Part shown: positions 7,004 to 13,743 of the stretch, in pieces
Layout of the letters: each line of letters starts with the position of its first letter
Position numbering within the stretch: the first letter of the stretch is position 1
DNA from: Thiobacillus denitrificans
GTDB taxonomy: Bacteria; Pseudomonadota; Gammaproteobacteria; Burkholderiales; Thiobacillaceae
DNA: 31,206 nucleotides
Assembly: GCA_002424845.1 (NCBI GenBank)
Contig: DILD01000039.1
Span: forward strand, 1 to 31,206
Direction: 5' to 3'
Notes under the pieces: generated by a model
The model's database searches: none
The model's input: the letters and a program-made list of their open reading frames with translations, nothing else
What the model was told of the DNA's origin: nothing
Position numbers and translations under genes: made by a program

Positions 7004-8005
7004 ATGTTCGGCGGATTGCAGACCAACGCTCTCGGTCAAATAGGCGTTGTGGAGTCACTTATCGCCCAGCATGAGAATTATATTGGCACGCAGCCAAGTG
7101 AGCTCCGGGGGGCGATAAAAGTCTACGCTGTCGCATCATGCGTAACTCGGCTTTATGCCATCTACGAGCGTTTTGTAGAGTCACTGCTTTCTGACTTTCT
7201 GGATTCAGTCCCAGAGCTCATTCCCTATGCGTACCTCTCCGAAGGCCTGAAGAAGGAATATCGCGTTGGGATCTCTCATATCCTCGGAAAACTCGAAAAT
7301 GAGCGTTACTCTCATCTAACGCACGAAAATATCATTCTCTGGTATCACGAGGCCATCTCAAATGAGTCAAAGTATCGGTTTGTCACTGAGGCCCTCACTA
7401 GGCATGACCACAACCTTCGCTTAAATGTCGTTGAGCATCTCGCATCGAGGATTGGACTCGAAAATATACGAGCTTGGCTAACAAAAAGCGAAGAGATCAC
7501 GTCACTGTACGAAGAGCAGACAGCTATCGCGGAACAGCTAGACGCCGAGATTCGAAGCTTCATCCAACTCCGCAACGATGCCGCACACGGGACACTTGAG
7601 GCACTTGAGGGGCGAGATAATCTGAAGCGCTACTGCGAACTAATAGCTGCATTAGTCAAAGCACTCGGAGACTATATTTCCGTAAGCCTGCTGAAGGAGC
7701 GGGCACAAGCAGGAAGATCACGGAAGGTTGGGGTGGTAACCGAGGTTTTTGAAAAGGCGGGGGCTTACGTTGTACGGCTTGATGCTGGTACTGTGCTCAA
7801 CCGTGGCTTGCAGGTTCATCTCCTTGGTTCGAACTACTATTTGAGTGAAACCATAGTGTCCATCCAGGTCATGGGAGAGGATGTCGAACAACTTACGGCG
7901 GAACGGGATGCCGTTGAAGTTGGCCTCCGCTGCAACGTGAATCCAAGGCGTAATGCAGAGTTATATGTTGACGTCGTTAACCCTTCACTTGAGCCAACTC
8001 TATAG
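7004..8005 (+). CDS. HEPN-domain protein (MAE_28990-like), putative RNase, with C-terminal beta-barrel-like domain
   Basis: The protein has 333 residues. Residues about 14-225 are helical and resemble MAE_28990/MAE_18760-type HEPN proteins; the motif LRNDAAHG gives R190-x4-H195, the HEPN RNase catalytic signature. A short linker (AQAGRSR) leads to residues 241-325, beginning KVGVVTEVFEKAGAYVVRL. The pattern of this stretch (G-V-V-x-x-x-F, a hydrophobic strand, G-x-x-V/L-H-L-L-G, then S-I-Q-V and E-V-G-L) resembles the EF-Tu domain-2 type beta-barrel. The family call is recognition by eye; the barrel is inference. It follows the DUF262 gene by 3 bases. HEPN RNases are typically toxins or abortive-infection effectors that cut tRNA or mRNA. 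The target here is unknown. Confidence 0.75.
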   Translation: MFGGLQTNALGQIGVVESLIAQHENYIGTQPSELRGAIKVYAVASCVTRLYAIYERFVESLLSDFLDSVPELIPYAYLSEGLKKEYRVGISHILGKLENERYSHLTHENIILWYHEAISNESKYRFVTEALTRHDHNLRLNVVEHLASRIGLENIRAWLTKSEEITSLYEEQTAIAEQLDAEIRSFIQLRNDAAHGTLEALEGRDNLKRYCELIAALVKALGDYISVSLLKERAQAGRSRKVGVVTEVFEKAGAYVVRLDAGTVLNRGLQVHLLGSNYYLSETIVSIQVMGEDVEQLTAERDAVEVGLRCNVNPRRNAELYVDVVNPSLEPTL

Positions 8006-8114
8006 GTTTCGTCGGCTCTATGCGAATGCTGACGGGCAGCTTCGACCGAGAACCTAACATTGGCCGGACCAACCTGAAAGCCGCTTCCCCCCAACAAGCC
8101 CATCAACCAATCGC

Positions 8115-8594
8115 TCACGGCCCCTTTCTCGCGGCCATCTCCGCAATTTCCCTGATCGTCGCCACAAACCCCGGGTCTTCTCCTGACAGCAGGGTCGACA
8201 GCGCCGCGCGAAAATCCTCGCGCTGGCACCACTCGGTCATGTAGTCCGCCCACGACTGCCACAGCCGCGCCTGCTGGCGGTTCATGTCGTCTTCGTATAC
8301 CAGCACGTAGGCGCGTTCGAACAGGCTGACCAGGATGGCGAACAGGGCGTGTTTGCGTTCCAGCTGGTCTTCGCTGAGCTCGCCTTTTACGGCGGGCGAC
8401 AGCAGGTGCAGGTCGGCGTTGTCGATGACCAGCCGCATGAAGTCGGCGTATTCGTCGGCCAGTCGCAGGAAGATTTCCTCTTCGTCGGTTTGCCGGTCGC
8501 GGCGGCGGTCGTAGATGAACACGCCGATGGCGAGCGGAAAACCGACGATGGTGACGAGATAGCTGGCCGCTTCCAGCCATTCGAGTCCGCTCAT
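8115..8594 (-). CDS. Uncharacterised membrane-anchored protein
   Basis: This 159-residue protein has one N-terminal transmembrane segment (about 10-28, YLVTIVGFPLAIGVFIYD), followed by a charged linker RRRDRQTDEEE and an all-helical, acidic cytoplasmic domain rich in aromatic residues (LWQSWADYMTEWCQRED). A GGAG sequence on the minus strand lies just upstream of the ATG. It sits 14 bases upstream of trmL on the same strand and probably shares its transcript order in reverse (trmL first). Composition returns to the GC-rich norm, so it marks the right edge of the AT-rich island. I do not recognise the family; the organisation (single anchor plus helical tail) resembles small DUF4760-like proteins, but this is only a resemblance. 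Confidence 0.7.
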   Translation of the reverse strand: MSGLEWLEAASYLVTIVGFPLAIGVFIYDRRRDRQTDEEEIFLRLADEYADFMRLVIDNADLHLLSPAVKGELSEDQLERKHALFAILVSLFERAYVLVYEDDMNRQQARLWQSWADYMTEWCQREDFRAALSTLLSGEDPGFVATIREIAEMAARKGP

Positions 8595-8608
8595 TCCAGT
8601 CTCCTCAT

Positions 8609-9073
8609 TCAGGCGCCTCCCGCAAAACCGTTTTGCCGCCAGGCTTCGAATACGACAACGCTGACGGCGTTGGACAGGTTCATGCTGCGCGAACCGGGCA
8701 GCATGGGCAAGCGCAAGCGATGGTCGGCATCGAACAGCGCCAGCACTTCGGGCGGCAGGCCGCGCGATTCGGGGCCGAACAGCAGCACGTCGTTGGCCTG
8801 GAATGCCACCGTGGCGTAGTTGCGGCTGCCCTTGGTGGTGAGCGCGAACCAGTTGCGGCCGGGCAGCGCCGCCTGCACCGATTCCCAGTCCGGGTGCACG
8901 GTGACGCAGGCCATGTCGTGATAATCCAGTCCGGCGCGCGCCACCTGCTTGTCGGACAGATCGAAGCCCAGCGGCTCGACCAGATGCAGGCGGCAGCCGG
9001 TGTTGGCCGCGAGGCGGATGAGATTGCCGGTGTTGGGCGGAATTTCGGGCTGATATAAAACGATGTCAAACAT
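8609..9073 (-). CDS. trmL: tRNA (cytidine(34)-2'-O)-methyltransferase
   Basis: The 154-residue protein is the expected length for the single-domain SPOUT enzyme TrmL (YibK). It methylates the 2'-O of the wobble nucleotide in certain leucine tRNAs, using SAM. Visible motifs are PPNTGNLIRLAANTG (12-26), LFGPESRGLP (98-107), and the trefoil-knot region LPMLPGSRSMNLSNAVSVV (122-140), where SAM binds. The start MFDIVLYQPEIPPNTG is typical of the family. It is divergent from gshA, with 45 bases between the two starts. Confidence 0.95.
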   Translation of the reverse strand: MFDIVLYQPEIPPNTGNLIRLAANTGCRLHLVEPLGFDLSDKQVARAGLDYHDMACVTVHPDWESVQAALPGRNWFALTTKGSRNYATVAFQANDVLLFGPESRGLPPEVLALFDADHRLRLPMLPGSRSMNLSNAVSVVVFEAWRQNGFAGGA

Positions 9074-9118
9074 CCGGCTTGGCCTAAAATAAGTGGAATC
9101 CTGGAGCCCCTCTATTCT

Positions 9119-10414
9119 ATGGTCCCTTACCTCACCACTGCACTCACCGGCCCGCTGCTGGAACTGGAAAAACGTCTGCTCGATGCCCAGCCGACCATCG
9201 AGCACTGGTTTCGCCAGCAATGGAAAGAACAGGCCGCGCCGTTCTATACCTCGGTGGACATCCGCAACGCGGGCTTCAAGCTGGCGCCGGTCGACACCAA
9301 CCTGTTTCCGGGCGGCTTCAACAATCTCAATCCCGCTTTCATGTCGCTGTCGATTCACGCGGCGATGGGCGCGGTGGAGAAAATCTGCCCTTACGCGCAG
9401 CGCCTGCTGCTGATTCCCGAAAGCCACACGCGCAACACTTTCTACCTGCAGAACGTGGCCGTGCTCGCGCACATCCTGCGCCAGACCGGGCTGATCGTGC
9501 GCATCGGCACGCTGCTTCCCGAAATCACCCAACCGACCACGCTGGAGCTGCCCGCGGGCGGGCGCATCACGCTGGAGCCGCTGGTGCGCACCGGCGACCG
9601 CATCGGCCTGGAAGGTTTCGACCCCTGCGCGGTGCTGCTCAACAACGACCTGTCGGCCGGGGTGCCGGACATCCTGAAAGGCATCGAGCAGAACATCATG
9701 CCGCCCCTGCATGCCGGCTGGGCCACGCGCCGCAAGTCGCGTCACTTTGCCGCCTACCAGAACGTCGCCATCGAATTCGCGCAGCTGGTCGGCATCGATC
9801 CCTGGCTGATCGACCCCTATTTCACCCAATGCGGCCAGCTCGATTTTCAGGCACGCCAGGGCGAGGACTGCCTGGCCGAGAAGGTCGACGAAACGCTGAA
9901 AAAGATCCGCGTCAAATACGACGAATACGGCATCGACCAGACGCCCTTCGTCATCGTCAAGGCCGACGCCGGCACCTACGGCATGGGCATCATGACGGTG
10001 AAGTCGCCGGACGACGTGCGCGAACTCAACCGCAAGCAGCGCAACAAGATGGCGGTCGGCAAGGAAGGCATGGAAGTGAGCGAAGTGCTGATCCAGGAAG
10101 GCGTCTACACCTTCGAGAGCATCAATGAAGCGGTTGCCGAGCCGGTGGTCTACATGCTCGACAACTTCGTGGTCGGCGGCTTTTACCGCGTGCATACCGG
10201 GCGCGGCGCGGACGAAAACCTCAACAGCCCGGGCATGCATTTCGTGCCGCTGGCATTCGACGACACCTGCGTGATGCCCGATCGCAGCGCCAACCCCGAC
10301 GCCGCGCCCAATCGCTTTTATGCCTACGGCGTGATTGCGCGACTGGCCATGCTGGCGGCGTCGATCGAACTCGATGAAACGGCCCACGAAATGGAAGCCC
10401 CGGTCGCCGCATGA
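9119..10414 (+). CDS. gshA: Glutamate-cysteine ligase (Acidithiobacillus/proteobacterial type)
   Basis: The protein has 431 residues and catalyses ATP-dependent joining of glutamate and cysteine, the first step of glutathione synthesis. It is not the E. coli-type GshA; it resembles the family first described from Acidithiobacillus ferrooxidans. Features are NAGFKLAPVDTNLFPGGFNNL (about 50-70), TPFVIVKADAGTYGMGIMTVK (about 280-300), GGFYRVH and ENLNSPGMHF near 350-375. GGAG at 9103-9106 lies 12 bases before the ATG, a longish spacing, but the N-terminus MVPYLTTALTGPL fits. Its stop overlaps the gshB start by ATGA (10411-10414), so the two glutathione genes are translationally coupled. Confidence 0.95.
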   Translation: MVPYLTTALTGPLLELEKRLLDAQPTIEHWFRQQWKEQAAPFYTSVDIRNAGFKLAPVDTNLFPGGFNNLNPAFMSLSIHAAMGAVEKICPYAQRLLLIPESHTRNTFYLQNVAVLAHILRQTGLIVRIGTLLPEITQPTTLELPAGGRITLEPLVRTGDRIGLEGFDPCAVLLNNDLSAGVPDILKGIEQNIMPPLHAGWATRRKSRHFAAYQNVAIEFAQLVGIDPWLIDPYFTQCGQLDFQARQGEDCLAEKVDETLKKIRVKYDEYGIDQTPFVIVKADAGTYGMGIMTVKSPDDVRELNRKQRNKMAVGKEGMEVSEVLIQEGVYTFESINEAVAEPVVYMLDNFVVGGFYRVHTGRGADENLNSPGMHFVPLAFDDTCVMPDRSANPDAAPNRFYAYGVIARLAMLAASIELDETAHEMEAPVAA

Positions 10415-11370
10415 AGCTGCTGTTCATCATCGATCCGCTGGCGGGTCTCAAGGCCTACAAGGACAGCTCGGTTGCCATGATGCGTGCCGCAGCGGCGCGC
10501 GGCCATGCCGTATCCGCTGCCGAGGCGCGCCAGTTGAGGGTGCAGGACGGCATCGTCCATGCCGAATGCAGCGTACTCGATGTTCGCGCCGGGGACGACT
10601 GGGTTGGGGTTGTTCGCACCGACGCCGTCGCGTTGCAGCATTTTGACGCCGTGCTGATGCGCAGCGACCCCCCCGTCGACACCGACTATCTGCTTGCCAC
10701 CCATCTGCTCGATATCGCCGAAAGAAATGGCACGCGCGTGCTGAACCGGCCGGCGAGCCTGCGCGACTTCAATGAAAAACTCGCGATCCTGAATTTTCCG
10801 CAACTCATCGCGCCGACACTGGTCAGCGCGCAGGCGGCGGACATCGTCGCTTTCCTTGCCGAGCACGCCGACATCATCGTCAAACCGCTGACGGAAATGG
10901 GCGGCAGCGGCATTTTTCGGCTGACGCTGACCGACCCCAACCGCAACGCCATTCTGGAAACGCTGACCCGGCACGGCCGCCGCGCCATCATGGCGCAACG
11001 CTATCTGCCCGCCATCAGCGAAGGCGACAAGCGCATTCTGCTGATCGATGGCGAAGTGGTGCCGTGGGCGCTGGCGCGCATTCCGCTGGCCGGCGAGACA
11101 CGCGGCAACCTGGCCGCCGGCGGCACGGCACGCGCGCAGCCGCTGACGATCCGCGACCGCGAGATTGCCGAAACCATCGCGCCCTGGGCAAAAACACAGG
11201 GCATTTTCCTCGCCGGTCTCGACGTGATCGGCGACAGCCTCACCGAAATCAACGTCACCAGCCCCACCGGTTTCCAGGAAATCACCGCGCAGACCGGTCA
11301 GGACGTGGCGGCGCAATTCATCGACGCGGTCGAATGCGCTTGTTCAAGCAACAAAAGAGAAACAAGGTGA
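10411..11370 (+). CDS. gshB: Glutathione synthase
   Basis: The protein has 319 residues, the normal length for prokaryotic GshB. It adds glycine to gamma-glutamylcysteine. The N-terminus MKLLFIIDPLAGLKAYKDSS matches the family, and the ATP-grasp core contains DIIVKPLTEMGGSGIFRL (about 152-170), QRYLPAISEGDKRILLIDGEVV (about 200-220) and GLDVIGDSLTEINVTSPTGFQEI (about 270-292), the last holding Mg/ATP ligands. It overlaps gshA by 4 bases. The REP/RAYT element starts 51 bases after its stop and separates it from the PTS genes. Confidence 0.97.
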   Translation: MKLLFIIDPLAGLKAYKDSSVAMMRAAAARGHAVSAAEARQLRVQDGIVHAECSVLDVRAGDDWVGVVRTDAVALQHFDAVLMRSDPPVDTDYLLATHLLDIAERNGTRVLNRPASLRDFNEKLAILNFPQLIAPTLVSAQAADIVAFLAEHADIIVKPLTEMGGSGIFRLTLTDPNRNAILETLTRHGRRAIMAQRYLPAISEGDKRILLIDGEVVPWALARIPLAGETRGNLAAGGTARAQPLTIRDREIAETIAPWAKTQGIFLAGLDVIGDSLTEINVTSPTGFQEITAQTGQDVAAQFIDAVECACSSNKRETR

Positions 11371-11420
11371 ATGGCCTGCAATGTCAGGGACTCCGGAAGC
11401 ATGAGCACACCTGACAACCC

Positions 11421-11459
11421 CGTAGGGCGCAATAACCGAAGGGCATTGCGCCGCATGTC
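11421..11459 (+). repeat. Left REP arm, 39-bp terminal inverted repeat
   Basis: It begins CGTAGGGCGCAATAACCGAA and is the exact reverse complement of 12009-12047. An internal 8-bp stem (GGCGCAAT with ATTGCGCC) makes each arm a hairpin, the expected substrate of a RAYT. Confidence 0.93.
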
Positions 11460-11479
11460 CACCGCCAGATCACACCGAT

Positions 11480-12010
11480 ATGCCTGACTACCGCCGTGCC
11501 TGGCATCCGGGTGGCACGTACTTTTTTACGGTCAATCTCCTGCAGCGACATGGCAATGATTTGTTGATCCGCCATGTCGACATGCTCCGGCAAACGGTTC
11601 AATCGGTACAAACCCGACATGGTTTCCGGATACATGGCTGGGTGGTTTTGCCCGACCATCTGCATTGAGTGATCGAATTGCCGGACAACGACGCTGATTT
11701 CGCAACGCGCTGGCGATTGATCAAGATGGGGTTTTCCAAGGCACTGCCAAAAACGGAGCGCCTGTCCGAGGTTCGCGTTCGCCGAGGCGAGCGGGGTATC
11801 TGGCAGCGGCGCTATTGGGAACATCTGATTCGCGACGAAGCGGATTTCAGGACACACATGGATTATGTGCATATCAACCCGGTGAAACATGGCCTGGTAA
11901 AGCGCGTTGCTGACTGGCCTTATTCGACCTTTCATCGACTGGTCGGGCAAGGCGTGTATCCACCGGACTGGGCCGGAGGCGATAAGGACATGCTGGATTA
12001 TGACGATTGA
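11480..12010 (+). pseudogene. RAYT transposase (REP-associated tyrosine transposase) interrupted by TGA
   Basis: One continuous frame from ATG 11480 to TGA 12010 is interrupted only by an in-frame TGA at 11666-11668 (codon 63). Upstream are YRRAWHPGGTYFFTVNLLQR and the HUH motif PDHLH (HLH at 60-62). Downstream are FATRWRLIKMGFSKAL, GIWQRRYWEHLIRDE and DYVHINPVKHGLV with the predicted catalytic tyrosine at codon 129. The TGA replaces the residue right after HLH, which is usually cysteine in relatives, so a TGC or TGT to TGA change explains it. No frameshift or other damage was seen, so inactivation looks recent. A second open frame could restart at GTG 11669 but would lack the HUH histidines. 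Confidence 0.88.
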
Positions 12011-12047
12011 CATGCGGCGCAATGCCCTTCGGTTATTGCGCCCTACG
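12009..12047 (-). repeat. Right REP arm, 39-bp terminal inverted repeat
   Basis: This is the exact reverse complement of 11421-11459. The ATG at 12012 of apbE lies inside it, so on the plus strand the arm encodes the first twelve residues of that protein in the frame used by the ApbE lipoprotein. Confidence 0.93.
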
Positions 12048-13043
12048 CGTATTGCGCGATTCCACCTATGGCTCATGTTGTTGGCGATGCTGGCCGCCTG
12101 CAGCCCGCCGCCGACGCATCGGCAGCAGGCCTATGTGTTCGGCACCCTGGTCGAAGTCAGCGTCTACGGCGCGCCAGAAGAACAGGCCCGGCAGGCGACC
12201 GGCGCGGTGCTGGCGCGCTTCGATGCGCTGCACCGCACGCTGCACGCCTGGCAGCCGAGCGACCTCTCCCGCCTCAATGCCGCGCTGGCCAGGGGCGAGC
12301 GCGCAACGGTGACGCCCGAACTCGCGGCCATGCTGCGCGACGCCCAAACGCTTTCGGTGCAGTCCGGCCATCTGTTCAATCCAGCCATCGGCGGCTTGAT
12401 CGCGCTATGGGGGTTTCATTCCGACACGCCGCAGGCGCGGGTGCCGAATACCGAAGCCCTCTCGGAATGGGTGGCCCGGCAGCCCCGCATGGCCGATCTC
12501 GTCATTGAAAAAAACACGGTGTCGAGCAGCAATTCCGCCGTGCAACTGGACCTTGGCGGCTATGCCAAGGGACGCGCGCTGGATGACGCCGTCGCCATCC
12601 TGAAAACGCACGGCATTGAAAACGCGCTCATCAATATCGGCGGCAATGTGATCGCGCTGGGTGCGCACGGCGCACGGCCATGGCGGGTCGGCATCCAGCA
12701 TCCGCGCCAGCCGGGCACGCTGGCGACACTGGATTTGCACGATGGCGAAGCCATCGGCACCTCGGGCGATTATCAGCGTTTTTTCGAGGTCGACGGGCAT
12801 CGCTACAGCCACCTGATCGACCCCCGCACAGGCTTCCCGGCATCCGGCATGCAATCGGTGACGGTGCTGGTGACGGGCAAACAGGCCGGCACGCGCTCGG
12901 ACGCCCTGTCGAAACCGCTGTTCATCGATGGCGCGGCACGACTGGCGGACAACGCCGCCCGCCTGGGTGTTTCAGACTATCTGGCGGTGGATTCAAGCGG
13001 GCAGATCCAACTCTCTCCTGCGATGAAGGCCCGGCTTCGTTAG
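12012..13043 (+). CDS. apbE: FAD:protein FMN transferase (ApbE lipoprotein)
   Basis: From ATG 12012 the protein has 343 residues. It has a lipoprotein signal with charged n-region RRNALRLLRPTRIARFH, hydrophobic core, and lipobox LAAC (Cys30). The ApbE fold shows DLGGYAKG (180-187), INIGGN (207-212), SGDYQRF (251-257), HLIDPRTG (267-274) and TRSDALSKP (294-302), which holds the metal/FAD-binding aspartate region. ApbE transfers FMN from FAD to threonine in exported or membrane proteins such as Rnf, Nqr or NosR-type subunits. The start is uncertain: 12012 lies in the REP arm one base after the RAYT stop and has no good ribosome site; TTG 12036 is possible, while ATG 12075 leaves almost no n-region. 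No flavinylation target is in the window. Confidence 0.93.
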   Translation: MRRNALRLLRPTRIARFHLWLMLLAMLAACSPPPTHRQQAYVFGTLVEVSVYGAPEEQARQATGAVLARFDALHRTLHAWQPSDLSRLNAALARGERATVTPELAAMLRDAQTLSVQSGHLFNPAIGGLIALWGFHSDTPQARVPNTEALSEWVARQPRMADLVIEKNTVSSSNSAVQLDLGGYAKGRALDDAVAILKTHGIENALINIGGNVIALGAHGARPWRVGIQHPRQPGTLATLDLHDGEAIGTSGDYQRFFEVDGHRYSHLIDPRTGFPASGMQSVTVLVTGKQAGTRSDALSKPLFIDGAARLADNAARLGVSDYLAVDSSGQIQLSPAMKARLR

Positions 13044-13073
13044 AATGCGGGTTTTGCGTCTGGCATTTAATCA

Positions 13074-13490
13074 ATGATAGGCATCCTCATCGTCGCCCAC
13101 GGTTCGCTCGCCGACAGTCTGGTCGAGTGCGCCACCCATGTACTGGGCCAGCGCCCGCGCGGGCTCGCCACACTGGATTTCATCGGCCACGCCGATCCCG
13201 ACGAACGGCAGAAAGCCTTGCAGGCGAGGCTGGCCGAACTGGACGAGGGCGACGGCATTCTGGTGCTGACCGATGTCTATGGCGCCACCCCCAGCAACAC
13301 CCTGTGCCGGCTGCTCGAACCCGCCCACATCGAAGGCGTGTCCGGGGTCAACCTGCCGATGCTGCTGAAAGCGCTGAACTACCGCGAGACGCTGGCACTG
13401 CCTCAACTGATCCTGCGCATCGTCGAAGGCGGGCGCAACAGCATCAACCATATTTCCGAGACCATGTGCCATGCAGCAACGGGACATTGA
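13074..13490 (+). CDS. PTS mannose-family IIA component
   Basis: This 138-residue single IIA domain of the mannose family has predicted phosphorylated His9 in LIVAHGSLADSL (5-16), DGILVLTDVYGATPSN (about 59-74) and SGVNLPMLLKAL. It overlaps ptsH by 20 bases and no IIB, IIC or IID gene is near. In many betaproteobacteria this incomplete set (IIA, HPr, EI) is thought to be regulatory rather than a sugar transporter. The ATG at 13074 gives the normal N-terminus MIGILIVAHG. It lies 30 bases after apbE. Confidence 0.92.
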   Translation: MIGILIVAHGSLADSLVECATHVLGQRPRGLATLDFIGHADPDERQKALQARLAELDEGDGILVLTDVYGATPSNTLCRLLEPAHIEGVSGVNLPMLLKALNYRETLALPQLILRIVEGGRNSINHISETMCHAATGH

Positions 13491-13743
13491 AATCGTCAAC
13501 AAACTGGGGCTGCATGCACGCCCGTCGGCCAAACTGACCCAGCTTGCCTCGACTTTCAACAGCAATGTATTCATGTCGCGCAACGGCCGCCGCGTCAATG
13601 CGAAAAGCATCATGGGCGTGATGATGCTGGCTGCCGCCAAAGGCAGCACCATCACCCTGGAAACCGAAGGTGACGACGAAACGGAAGCGATGAACGCGCT
13701 GTCAGGCTTGATCAGCAGCGGATTCGGGGAAGCACTGGAATGA
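13471..13743 (+). CDS. ptsH: Phosphocarrier protein HPr
   Basis: This 90-residue protein carries phosphate between enzyme I and IIA. The phosphoryl-acceptor His15 is in KLGLHARPSA (11-20), and the regulatory serine Ser46 is in NAKSIMGVMMLAAAKG (43-58), the site used by HPr kinase. It overlaps the IIA gene by 20 bases and ptsI by 4, so the three are coupled. The start at 13471 gives MQQRDIEIVNKLGLHARPS, matching the usual length. Confidence 0.97.
   Translation: MQQRDIEIVNKLGLHARPSAKLTQLASTFNSNVFMSRNGRRVNAKSIMGVMMLAAAKGSTITLETEGDDETEAMNALSGLISSGFGEALE

Larger units (their letters stand above)
11421..12047 (+). mobile_element. REP-RAYT element (REP palindromes flanking a degenerate transposase)
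   Basis: This 627-bp unit is bounded by perfect 39-bp inverted terminal repeats (11421-11459 and 12009-12047). Each arm folds on itself: GGCGCAAT and ATTGCGCC flank the loop AACCGAAGGGC, the structure of a REP hairpin. Between the arms lies a transposase of the RAYT (TnpA_REP, Y1 HUH) family. The element lies between gshB and apbE. The transposase has an internal stop, so the element is probably no longer autonomous, although the arms remain identical. Confidence 0.9.

Noticed and set aside
8609..10387. Long open frame antisense to gshA, continuous with trmL
   Set aside because: The extension beyond the trmL start is antisense to gshA, low in recognisable domains and rich in Arg, Gly and His, as expected from GC-rich shadow coding.
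11666..11668. Selenocysteine at the TGA in the RAYT gene
   Set aside because: No convincing SECIS hairpin downstream, and selenoprotein transposases are not known to me; nonsense mutation is simpler.
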